From the NCBI RefSeq assembly GCF_003449015.1, contig NZ_QRGD01000007.1, positions 124,001 through 188,000 on the forward strand: a stretch of DNA of 64,000 nucleotides, given 5' to 3'. The position numbers were made by a program, and so were the translations under genes. Each line of letters opens with the position of its first letter. The stretch's first letter is position 1. Of the stretch, positions 34,787 to 42,273 are shown piece after piece. The notes below the pieces were generated by a model. It had not been told where the DNA came from. It saw only the letters and a program-made list of their open reading frames with translations, and did not search any database. The DNA is from Aureibaculum luteum. GTDB lineage: Bacteria; Bacteroidota; Bacteroidia; Flavobacteriales; Flavobacteriaceae.

Positions 34787-34832
34787 GTCTTTTTTTCCTT
34801 CCTTAGCCCTGCTAAGCAAGTCAAAAAAAGAC
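34787..34832. terminator. Nested inverted repeat after the Moco operon
   Basis: Outer arms GTCTTTTTTT (34787-34796) and AAAAAAAGAC (34823-34832) are perfect. Inside is CTTAGC (34802-34807) with GCTAAG (34811-34816). Lying 59 bases after the moeB-like gene, it could terminate the Moco operon on the plus strand. It differs from a canonical terminator, since the T run is in the 5' arm. Confidence 0.4.
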
Positions 34833-34891
34833 TTCAATTGAGAAAAAAATAATTAATTTTCGCTTAAACATAAAAAATTCAAACCACTTCA

Positions 34892-36661
34892 ATGCAAAAA
34901 CCATTAGAATTTTATAAGTCTGAAAAGACAAAATACGAACTAGAATTAAGTACGTTAAAAAAGAAATTGGCTCTGTCAAGTACCATTAGATTATTGCTTT
35001 TTGTAGCGATAGCATTGGGGATTTACCTCTTTTTTGCAAACCTTAAAATAGTAGCAGCAATTGCAATTATAGGCATTGCTCTTTTTTTGTATTTGGTGCT
35101 AAGACATACAGATTTGCAATACAAAAGAGATTTTATCAAACAGCTATTAGAAATAAATAATACGGAAATTGAGATTATTTATGGTAATTATCTCGATTTA
35201 GATGCGGGTACTGAACATGAAAACCCAAATCATTATTATAGTTATGATATTGATCTTTTTGGAAAAGGATCATTTTATCAATTTGCCAATCGAACAGTAA
35301 CAAAAGAAGGAGCAAGAGAGTTTGCTAATCAATTAACATTGAATAATATTGATGATATTGATAAAAAGCAAAATGGAATAAAAGAATTGTCTAAAATACC
35401 TAAATGGCGACAAGAATTTTCAGCTATTGGCAGTTTGGTTAATGTAAAACATCCGGCGAAGCATATTATAAAATGGATCCATAATTACAACCCAGGTTTA
35501 CCTAAATTCATGGCGTTTTTACCAAGAGTTTTTGCTTTAATTTCTTTGGTTTTGATTGTTTTGATAAGTGTTGACGTTGTTTCCTATCATTTTTTATTGG
35601 TTTGGTTTTTTATTGGCTTAGGTATTGCGGGTGCTTATTTAAAAAAGGTGAATGCTATTTATGATGATGCCGGAAAAGCAAAGGATACGTTTAAGCAATA
35701 TCATAAATTGTTAGATAAGATAGAAGGTTCTAGTTTTACATCTGAAATTTTAATAGGACAGCAAGAAGCAATAAAGACGGAAAGTGAAAAAGCGTCGGTT
35801 ATTTTTAAAAAATTCTCAAAAATTTTAGATGCGTTAGACCAGCGTAATAATATGATAATGGCTTTTGTTGGTAATGGGTTATTGTTGTGGGATGCCAATC
35901 AGGCATTTAAAATTGAAAATTGGATAAATACGTATAGAGATAAAGTTGAAAATTGGTTTAAGGTCATTGCCTTTTTTGATGCCCAAAATAGTCTGGCAAA
36001 TTTTGCTTTTAACAACCCCAATTATGTGTATCCAGAATTAAATGGAGATAAAAACGTAATTCAAGCCCAGCAATTGGGACATCCGTTGTTAAAAACCACC
36101 AATCGTATTGATAATGATTATACCATTGAAAACCAGCAATTTTTTATCATTACTGGGGCAAATATGGCGGGCAAAAGTACTTTTTTAAGAACCGTTTCTT
36201 TATCCATAGTCATGGCAAATATGGGCTTACCTGTTTGTGCAAAATCATTTGAGTATTCTCCTATAAAATTAATTACAAGCATGCGTACTACAGATTCTTT
36301 AGCAGATGATGAGTCGTATTTCTTTTCGGAATTAAAACGCTTAAAGTTTATTGTAGAGCAAATAAAATCTGATCGTTATTTTATAATACTTGATGAGATT
36401 CTAAAAGGAACCAATAGTACCGATAAAGCTATTGGTTCTAAAAAGTTTGTACAGAAACTAGTTGCTTCAAATTCTACAGGAATTATTGCTACACACGACC
36501 TTAGCCTTTGCGAAATTGAAAAAGAACTTACGGCGATAAAAAACTACTATTTTGATGCCGAAATCATCAATGACGAACTTCATTTTGACTACCGACTAAA
36601 AACGGGTGTTTGTAAAAACATGAATGCTTCATTCTTGTTGAAGAAAATGGAAATAGTATAA
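34892..36661 (+). CDS. Membrane-anchored MutS-like ATPase
   Basis: This is a 589-residue protein. It has an N-terminal coiled segment and two hydrophobic helices (about 30-68), then a middle region with more helices (about 205-250), then a MutS C-terminal ATPase. Walker A is FFIITGANMAGKSTFLRTV, DDESYFFSELKR follows, Walker B is FIILDEILKGTNS and TGIIATHDLSLCEIE closes the site. The mismatch-recognition domain of MutS and the Smr domain of MutS2 are both absent. This short MutS-like type is common in Bacteroidota and its function is not established; a role at the membrane is suggested only by topology. It is followed 8 bases later by an unknown gene. Confidence 0.85.
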   Translation: MQKPLEFYKSEKTKYELELSTLKKKLALSSTIRLLLFVAIALGIYLFFANLKIVAAIAIIGIALFLYLVLRHTDLQYKRDFIKQLLEINNTEIEIIYGNYLDLDAGTEHENPNHYYSYDIDLFGKGSFYQFANRTVTKEGAREFANQLTLNNIDDIDKKQNGIKELSKIPKWRQEFSAIGSLVNVKHPAKHIIKWIHNYNPGLPKFMAFLPRVFALISLVLIVLISVDVVSYHFLLVWFFIGLGIAGAYLKKVNAIYDDAGKAKDTFKQYHKLLDKIEGSSFTSEILIGQQEAIKTESEKASVIFKKFSKILDALDQRNNMIMAFVGNGLLLWDANQAFKIENWINTYRDKVENWFKVIAFFDAQNSLANFAFNNPNYVYPELNGDKNVIQAQQLGHPLLKTTNRIDNDYTIENQQFFIITGANMAGKSTFLRTVSLSIVMANMGLPVCAKSFEYSPIKLITSMRTTDSLADDESYFFSELKRLKFIVEQIKSDRYFIILDEILKGTNSTDKAIGSKKFVQKLVASNSTGIIATHDLSLCEIEKELTAIKNYYFDAEIINDELHFDYRLKTGVCKNMNASFLLKKMEIV

Positions 36662-36669
36662 TTTATATT

Positions 36670-37656
36670 ATGACTAATAAAGAGAAGGGAATCTTAGTTA
36701 AGTTAAGAAGAAAGGCTAGATCTAATAGTCAAAAATGTTATAATCCTGATTGTGAAAATGTAGCTATTAGATCACATATTCAACAAAAGGAAGGTTCAAT
36801 TAGAGAAATTGCTTCTGGTGATGGTGAAGTTATTCAGCTTGAGAACATTTATCCGTATATTAAAGATAATAGAAGATACGATTTTAAAGAAAAGGGAATA
36901 AAACAGAAGGGAGATGTTCTAACTTTTTGGGGTTTTTGTAATGAATGTGATAATAAAATTTTCGAAGAAATAGAATCTAAAAATGTTGACTTATCACTAA
37001 ATCGAAATCAACTTCTATTTTCTTATCGAGGTTTTTTAAGTGAACTCTATAAGCAAGAGTATAATTTAAAATGGTATAAACTCATATTTGAATCCAATGA
37101 ATTGACCAACGAAATAAAACAAACTTTTTATCATTTGAATAGTGGTTTTGATTTAGCTACTAAATTTGGAAGGTTTAACAAACAGTTGTTTGAAAGTGAT
37201 TTAATAAAAGGGACAAACAGTTTTGAATTTATCCACTTTGCATTACCAAAAATCGAAATTTGTACATCAACTAGTTTTAGCTCGGCTTCAAAAATAAAAT
37301 TTAAAAAAGATCTGTTAGAAAGGAAATCGCTACCACCCATTGTTAGCTCGAACTTCATAAACCTTATTCCCCAAAAGGATAAACTTAACGTGATTTTAGG
37401 TTGTCATTCAGAAAAAAAATTAAAAGGTAAGTTTGATTTAGATAAAATCTCTAATTATAATGAAAAAGAAAAAATAAAACTAATTAGTGACGTCTTAATA
37501 AGGCATGTAGAAACATGGTTTGTGTCTAAAAATTTATACAATAAGTGGAAAGATCAAAAAAAGGATGTAGAAATTTTAAATCAAATACATAAATATCTAC
37601 CTTCACATATGAAAAGTAAATATGTAAAATTTAACATGTTTCAAGATCATAATTGA
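36670..37656 (+). CDS. Unrecognised Cys/His-rich protein
   Basis: This is a 328-residue soluble protein. A possible zinc site joins KCYNPDCENVAIRSHIQQK (about 22-40, Cys pair then SH) with FWGFCNECDNKIFEEIES (about 87-104, CxxCD). The layout resembles HNH-type or treble-clef proteins with an extended insertion and a WGFC/CD signature. The C-terminal 200 residues are charged and helical with no motif I recognise. It follows the MutS-like gene by 8 bases on the same strand and is closely backed by a convergent gene. It may be a nuclease-like or regulatory protein, but function is unknown. Confidence 0.6.
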   Translation: MTNKEKGILVKLRRKARSNSQKCYNPDCENVAIRSHIQQKEGSIREIASGDGEVIQLENIYPYIKDNRRYDFKEKGIKQKGDVLTFWGFCNECDNKIFEEIESKNVDLSLNRNQLLFSYRGFLSELYKQEYNLKWYKLIFESNELTNEIKQTFYHLNSGFDLATKFGRFNKQLFESDLIKGTNSFEFIHFALPKIEICTSTSFSSASKIKFKKDLLERKSLPPIVSSNFINLIPQKDKLNVILGCHSEKKLKGKFDLDKISNYNEKEKIKLISDVLIRHVETWFVSKNLYNKWKDQKKDVEILNQIHKYLPSHMKSKYVKFNMFQDHN

Positions 37657-37662
37657 GAGTTT

Positions 37663-38283
37663 TCAATCAAACGAATATAATAACACTTTTTTATTTTCCT
37701 TTAAAAGTACATCCAATTCATCTAAAACATCCACAGAAACTGTTGGGCAGCCCCAGCTAGTTGCAATGGGGTTTGGGTAGGTTTCATTTTCTGGCATTCC
37801 TTTCCAGCCATGTAACACCACAATTCTTTTACGCATATTACTATTGTCTTTTTCAAGACCATCTATCCAATATTTATAATTTTTACCCCAACTGCTATAG
37901 GCTCTTTCGCCCATAACCGCCATTCCCAACGAACTACAATGGGTTTCACTCTTATTGCTGAAAACTGTTGGAATTCCTGTAGTATTTTTTCCTTTACCAT
38001 CACCATGGCATACTAACTCTTTTTTAAGGATACTGTCCTTTTTTAAATCAACCACAAAAAATCTGTTTTTACCGCTATGTATGCTATAATCAATCATAAA
38101 AGCAATGTCTTTGTTGTAATTGCCTTTTTTTGCAAATGCCTTAATGTGACTTATCTCATCAGAATAATCTAATACCTCAGTCTCAATAGTAATAGTTTCA
38201 TTGATAACAAAAAGGTTTTGTTTTTCTTTTTTACAAGAAAAAAAGGATAAGATTATTATTAATATTGTAAAGTTTTTATTCAT
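37663..38283 (-). CDS. L,D-transpeptidase-like (YkuD_2/murein L,D-transpeptidase catalytic family) lipoprotein
   Basis: This is a 206-residue protein with a lipoprotein signal (MNKNFTILIIILSFFSC, lipid Cys at 17). The domain carries DYSIHSGKNRFFVVDLKK, then HGDGKGKNTTGIPTVFSNK, and a catalytic region VVLHGWKG followed by PIATSWGCPTVSVDV. The Cys lies in SWGCPTVS, matching the SxGCxxxS active site of the family. It may crosslink or edit peptidoglycan, or anchor protein to it, in the periplasm. It ends 6 bases from the stop of the convergent Cys/His protein gene, leaving almost no room for a terminator between them. Confidence 0.82.
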   Translation of the reverse strand: MNKNFTILIIILSFFSCKKEKQNLFVINETITIETEVLDYSDEISHIKAFAKKGNYNKDIAFMIDYSIHSGKNRFFVVDLKKDSILKKELVCHGDGKGKNTTGIPTVFSNKSETHCSSLGMAVMGERAYSSWGKNYKYWIDGLEKDNSNMRKRIVVLHGWKGMPENETYPNPIATSWGCPTVSVDVLDELDVLLKENKKVLLYSFD

Positions 38284-38356
38284 ATTTAAAATTTAAAAAA
38301 AACACCAACCCCTCCGCCCTTAAAAATTCAGTAAGTCTTAAAAAAACGTTTGGGCA

Positions 38357-38379
38357 CCTCCCCTTGAAAAAAGGTGAGG
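38357..38379. repeat. GC-rich hairpin in the gap before moaE
   Basis: Arms CCTCCCCTT (38357-38365) and AAGGTGAGG (38371-38379) pair with one mismatch around loop GAAAA. It stands out in AT-rich DNA between moaE and the L,D-transpeptidase-like gene, and could be a terminator for moaE (minus strand) or a small dispersed repeat. The same CCCCTTGA core recurs at 50148-50161. Confidence 0.4.
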
Positions 38380-38479
38380 AATTTTGTTTTCATATTTTTA
38401 TTCATAGCAATTTTCCCTACCTTTTGGATTAACAAGAAACGAAATACATTTTGTTTCGAAGTTACCGAGTGAAGCTCAA

Positions 38480-38902
38480 CTATGGATGTGCATTAACCCA
38501 TACTTCACCATCCACAAAGTGTTCTTTTTTCCAGATTGGAACTGTTCCTTTTAAGGTATCTATAGCGTATTGGCACGCATCAAAAGCGGCCTTTCTATGA
38601 GCTGAAGAAACAGCAATAATTACTGGAATATGACCAACTTGTAACTCACCTTCAGCATGGTGAATGGCTATTTTTAAAATGTCAAAATCGACCAAGGCTT
38701 TATCAGCTATTTTCTGCATTTCTTTAATTGCCATGGGTTTATAGGTAGAAAAATCTAATAACGTAACTTCCTTACTTTTTGTTAAATTACGTACAGTACC
38801 TACAAATAGGGCAATTCCGCCACAAGAAGCATCTTGAACAAAGTCGTAACACGCTTGTAAATTCAGTTTTTCTGTAGTAACATGTATTGAGGTGTTTTCC
38901 AT
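38480..38902 (-). CDS. moaE: Molybdopterin synthase catalytic subunit
   Basis: This large subunit of MPT synthase inserts two sulfur atoms, donated by the MoaD thiocarboxylate, into cyclic pyranopterin monophosphate. It has 140 residues. GGIALFVGTVRN, LDFSTYKPMAIKEM, IHHAEGELQVGH and AVSSAHRKAAFDACQYAIDTLKGTVPIWKKEHF carry the conserved residues, including the catalytic lysine near WKKE. It is separated from the main Moco run and lies downstream of the DUF5686 protein gene. The small subunit gene moaD is about 3 kb away on the same strand. Confidence 0.95.
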   Translation of the reverse strand: MENTSIHVTTEKLNLQACYDFVQDASCGGIALFVGTVRNLTKSKEVTLLDFSTYKPMAIKEMQKIADKALVDFDILKIAIHHAEGELQVGHIPVIIAVSSAHRKAAFDACQYAIDTLKGTVPIWKKEHFVDGEVWVNAHP

Positions 38903-38937
38903 AAACCAAAATTAAGCAATTATAAAGCTTATTTATA

Positions 38938-38949
38938 CCTGAATTCAGG
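38938..38949. repeat. 12-bp perfect palindrome between the DUF5686 gene and moaE
   Basis: CCTGAATTCAGG is a perfect palindrome just after the stop codon of the DUF5686 gene and upstream of moaE. It is short, without a following T run on either strand, so a protein-binding site or weak hairpin are both possible. Confidence 0.3.
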
Positions 38950-38953
38950 GGTT

Positions 38954-41410
38954 TTAAAAACTCAAGCCAAACACAACACCATTAGTAGCCTTGCCGTTAA
39001 AATAAGATCGTACATAGTCAACACGTAAAAATCTGAATTTACCGAAGCCGATATTATCCAACCCAACTGAATATTCGGAATAAGGTTTATTATCAGGCGT
39101 AAATAAAGCCTTAGCACCAACAACCAATTGAAATTGCAATTTATTTAGTAAAGGAATTTTTCGTAACAAATAGCCATTAAAATGATGTTGAGCATGGAAC
39201 TCTGCGTATTGATTGTCTGTACTTAAATTGTAATAAGGCAACAAATAAAAACTATTGATATAGTTCAAATCTAGATTTACATGGGTTTGATTTCCATTAA
39301 AGTGTTTGTAATCTGTAAAGGAAAGTTCATCAGTATTTAAAAATTTACCTGCTTTTATGTTATAAGAAAAGGTTCCTTTATTGCCAAATTTTAAATCTTG
39401 ATATAGTCGTGCTTGTACCAAATCATAATTATATTTATTTTCGCTCGCGGCAAAACCTTTAGTATATCCGATGTTTAAAGCAGGATATTTGGTTTCATAT
39501 AAATTTATTTTTCGATCTGGGTAAGAAATATATTTTTGTCCAAATTTAATGGTAGCACCTAACGAAAACTTATAAATACTATGTTCGTCAAAAGGGGTTG
39601 ATGTATAATTATCAGGCTCTAGCGGATTATTAGAAGAGTACTGTTCATCATCTTTGTTCAGAATTACCCAATCGGCATTGTTAAATAAAGGTTTTCTGTT
39701 TTCGTAGCTAATTGAAGAGTTCATTCGTAAGCCATTAAAAATTTCTTTTCCTCCACTAATAGAAGCGAAAGTTTTATCGTAATATTTTGCATAATTATCT
39801 TCAAAGAATAAGGAACTCACCGCATTAACTATAGGGGCAATGGGTTCTGATTCGTTAAATTGCATAATTTTTCTACCACCATTTATACTTACATAAGAAT
39901 TGGTTTTTCCATTAAAATTATAGGTAAACCCACCACTCAATCTCAATTGGTCATCTGACAAACCATAATCTATTTTAGATCTAATATTAAAACTTCTGTT
40001 TTCGTCTTTATAATACTTATAATAAGAGATATCCATATTGGTATGCCATCCTTGCACGGTATTAAACATAGAATTGAAGACTGGTGAGCCAATGTTTAAA
40101 CCCCATTTTTCATAAGTATTCGAATAATTATAGCCAGTTAGCACATTCATTATTTTGAATTTATTCCGCTTAAGATCTATGGAATCTAAGTATTTTTCTG
40201 ACTGTCTAATTTCTTTAATGCTGTCTTTTAGTTGATAATCATTCATTTCTTCGGCGGTTAACGGAATGGGTCTCATATTCTTCCAAAAAAGACTATCCTT
40301 CTTATTGGCTTTGTCCTCAATTGAAAGAATTTCATTGGTAAATGTGGCTTTTGTAAAGTTGGGTTGAAAATTATAATCGCTATATACACCTGTAAAACGT
40401 CCATCTACGTTAATGCCAAACATGCCAAAAACAAAATCAATACTTTGAGAAAATAGTGGCCACATTTTGTCTTTTTCAGAATAAGAATAACTCTGTTTTA
40501 ATGTCAACTTTTTAACCATAGGTTGTTGTATTTGTTTACCAGTAACTGAAAGGTCTACAGCAAAAAATTCCCAACTGTTTTCAACAATATAGATGAATCC
40601 CGTAAAGGCATTATCCGTTGTTTTTTTAGGGGCAACCTTTATTTTGTTAATGAGAAACTCACCTTCATAATAACTATTAACCAAGGTGTATTTATAATAG
40701 TTAAAAGCGTAATTCGCTATTGGTGAAACAATATTTTCGCCGAGGTTTATTAAGTTCGTATAAACGTTAAAATTTACTTCAGATGCTTGATTAAAACTAA
40801 AACCACTATCATCTCCACTGACCTTAGAAGCCAATATGTTTTCTTTAAATTCCTTTTCGCTCTTGGTAATTTTAGAAATCGTTTCAGAAAGATAAACAAC
40901 GCCACTTCTTGTAGAATCTAGACCACCACCGAGGTCACCCAATTCAAAACCCATAATTTTTTCAGGAGCATCTTTAATCCGATAAATACCTCGCGAATAA
41001 AAATCGGCCGTAAAATTGGACGTTTTCTTTAAATTTTTATCTTTTTCAGCAATTGCAGCTCTGATAATTCGATGAGCAGGATTGTCTTTAGTACTTATTT
41101 GAACTTCATCTAACGCTAAAGCATCCTCTTTTAAAACGATATTCAATTCAAAAGGTAATGCTGTTATATTAACCTCTTTTTTTAATGTTTTAAACCCTAA
41201 ATATTGAAAAATGATAGTGTAATTACCTGTTTTATTAATATCTAATTGGTATATACCATCATCATTTGAGGTTGTACCATTATATGATCCTTGTAAGTAA
41301 ATATTTACAAATGGTAAAGGCGTATTGTTTTCGTCGGTAACTGTCCCTGTAATTTGAGCTTGTGCGATAGTGCAACTAATAAAAAGGAGTAGTGAGATTT
41401 TAATATTCAT
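38954..41410 (-). CDS. DUF5686 outer-membrane protein with carboxypeptidase-regulatory-like domain
   Basis: This is an 818-residue envelope protein. A signal peptide (MNIKISLLLFISCTIAQAQ) leads into an N-terminal CarboxypepD_reg-like beta-sandwich (ITGTVTDENNTPLPFVNIYLQGSYNGTTSNDDGIYQ, about 20-55). The long DUF5686 region follows, and the C-terminus looks like an outer-membrane beta-barrel ending in phenylalanine (VVFGLSF). A further in-frame start 8 codons upstream (41434) is unlikely: it would precede the signal peptide and overlap a -7 box at 41432-41439. Function is unknown; transport or adhesion at the outer membrane is plausible. The gene lies between moaD and moaE. Confidence 0.87.
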   Translation of the reverse strand: MNIKISLLLFISCTIAQAQITGTVTDENNTPLPFVNIYLQGSYNGTTSNDDGIYQLDINKTGNYTIIFQYLGFKTLKKEVNITALPFELNIVLKEDALALDEVQISTKDNPAHRIIRAAIAEKDKNLKKTSNFTADFYSRGIYRIKDAPEKIMGFELGDLGGGLDSTRSGVVYLSETISKITKSEKEFKENILASKVSGDDSGFSFNQASEVNFNVYTNLINLGENIVSPIANYAFNYYKYTLVNSYYEGEFLINKIKVAPKKTTDNAFTGFIYIVENSWEFFAVDLSVTGKQIQQPMVKKLTLKQSYSYSEKDKMWPLFSQSIDFVFGMFGINVDGRFTGVYSDYNFQPNFTKATFTNEILSIEDKANKKDSLFWKNMRPIPLTAEEMNDYQLKDSIKEIRQSEKYLDSIDLKRNKFKIMNVLTGYNYSNTYEKWGLNIGSPVFNSMFNTVQGWHTNMDISYYKYYKDENRSFNIRSKIDYGLSDDQLRLSGGFTYNFNGKTNSYVSINGGRKIMQFNESEPIAPIVNAVSSLFFEDNYAKYYDKTFASISGGKEIFNGLRMNSSISYENRKPLFNNADWVILNKDDEQYSSNNPLEPDNYTSTPFDEHSIYKFSLGATIKFGQKYISYPDRKINLYETKYPALNIGYTKGFAASENKYNYDLVQARLYQDLKFGNKGTFSYNIKAGKFLNTDELSFTDYKHFNGNQTHVNLDLNYINSFYLLPYYNLSTDNQYAEFHAQHHFNGYLLRKIPLLNKLQFQLVVGAKALFTPDNKPYSEYSVGLDNIGFGKFRFLRVDYVRSYFNGKATNGVVFGLSF

Positions 41411-41431
41411 TGAGGTTGATTTAGTTATGAG

Positions 41432-41439
41432 CAAACCTA
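41432..41439 (-). promoter_or_regulatory. -7 promoter element of the DUF5686 gene
   Basis: On the minus strand TAGGTTTG matches TAnnTTTG, 21 bases upstream of the ATG at 41410. This supports that start over the in-frame one at 41434, which falls inside the element. Confidence 0.45.
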
Positions 41440-41559
41440 AATTTTTAAAATGGGCTTGGATAATAAGAATTTGTTAAAAATAGAGGCTGTTTTCTTTAAT
41501 TATTGTTAAAATTTGCTGAAAGACACTGCGTTTTGGATATAAATAGAATTGAAATTCCC

Positions 41560-41567
41560 TATTTTTG
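41560..41567 (+). promoter_or_regulatory. -7 promoter element of the DUF3817 gene
   Basis: TATTTTTG matches the Bacteroidota consensus 27 bases before the ATG at 41595. A TTTTGG lies about 24 bases upstream (41531), roughly in -33 position. Confidence 0.45.
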
Positions 41568-41594
41568 CAGACCATAATTTAAGATAAAAAACCA

Positions 41595-41870
41595 ATGAAG
41601 ACCACATTTAAAATTGTAGCTATTTTAGAAGGATTGTCGTATTTAATACTGCTTTTTATAGCAACTCCCATAAAATATATTGGTCATGATGAATCATGGG
41701 TTAAAATGTTTGGAATGCCACATGGTTTGTTATTTGTGGCGTATGTAGTTTTGGCTTTTTTGGTAAAATCGGAATATAAATGGGATAACAAGACATTTTT
41801 AATTGTCTTGGCTGCTTCTATAATACCATTCGGTACGTTTTATGTTGATAAAAAATATTTGAGAGCATAA
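41595..41870 (+). CDS. DUF3817 small membrane protein
   Basis: This is a 91-residue inner-membrane protein with three hydrophobic helices (about 5-23, 41-58 and 68-84). The conserved pattern EGLSYLILLFIATPIKY then MPHGLLFVAYV, in which the histidine sits by the second helix, is that of the DUF3817 (YdzA-like) family. Function is unknown. It stands alone with its own promoter between the DUF5686 gene and moaD. Nothing suggests a link to Moco. Confidence 0.85.
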   Translation: MKTTFKIVAILEGLSYLILLFIATPIKYIGHDESWVKMFGMPHGLLFVAYVVLAFLVKSEYKWDNKTFLIVLAASIIPFGTFYVDKKYLRA

Positions 41871-41921
41871 ATTTAAGTAAGATTTTTGTTCCACTTTGTA
41901 AAGAATTCAATATGTGTTTCA

Positions 41922-42164
41922 TTATCCTCCACTTACTGGTGGAATGATGGCAATTACGTCATTGGCTTTGATTAAATATGTATCATCAACATAGTTTTCG
42001 TTAACGGCTACTGAAAAATTCTTATAAGCAACGAGTTTTGGGTATTGTTCAATCAATATGCTTTTGAAATCGGTTATCGTTGTATTGGGAATTATTTCTA
42101 ATTCTGTTGTGTTTTTACCAACAATATCTTTAACAATGCCAAAAAGCAATAGTTTTATTTGCAT
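41922..42164 (-). CDS. moaD: Molybdopterin synthase sulfur-carrier subunit
   Basis: This is an 80-residue ubiquitin-like protein ending PPVSGG, the Gly-Gly tail that MoeB adenylates and that carries the thiocarboxylate sulfur to MoaE. MQIKLLLFGIVKDIVG and VAVNENYVDDTYLIKANDVIAIIPP are typical. It partners moaE (38480-38902), from which it is separated by the DUF3817 and DUF5686 genes. It starts with an ATG facing the divergent SulP gene. Length is normal. Confidence 0.94.
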   Translation of the reverse strand: MQIKLLLFGIVKDIVGKNTTELEIIPNTTITDFKSILIEQYPKLVAYKNFSVAVNENYVDDTYLIKANDVIAIIPPVSGG

Positions 42165-42193
42165 CTCGTTTTATTTAAATCAGTTCAATTGCA

Positions 42194-42211
42194 TTACTTT
42201 TGCTAAAGTAA
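42194..42211. promoter_or_regulatory. Inverted repeat over the -7 box upstream of the SulP gene
   Basis: TTACTTT (42194-42200), a TGCT loop, and AAAGTAA (42205-42211) form a perfect 7-base inverted repeat. A TACTTTTG -7 match (42195-42202) lies inside it, about 72 bases before the SulP start. This arrangement is as expected for a repressor site. Confidence 0.4.
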
Positions 42212-42273
42212 AGATATTAAGTTAAAAATTACATGCCAACTGAATTTAACATAGCTGTTAAAAGTGGGTAATA

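Noticed and set aside
41411-41434. Upstream start of the DUF5686 protein
   Set aside because: It would put eight residues before the signal peptide, and a -7 promoter box overlaps it.
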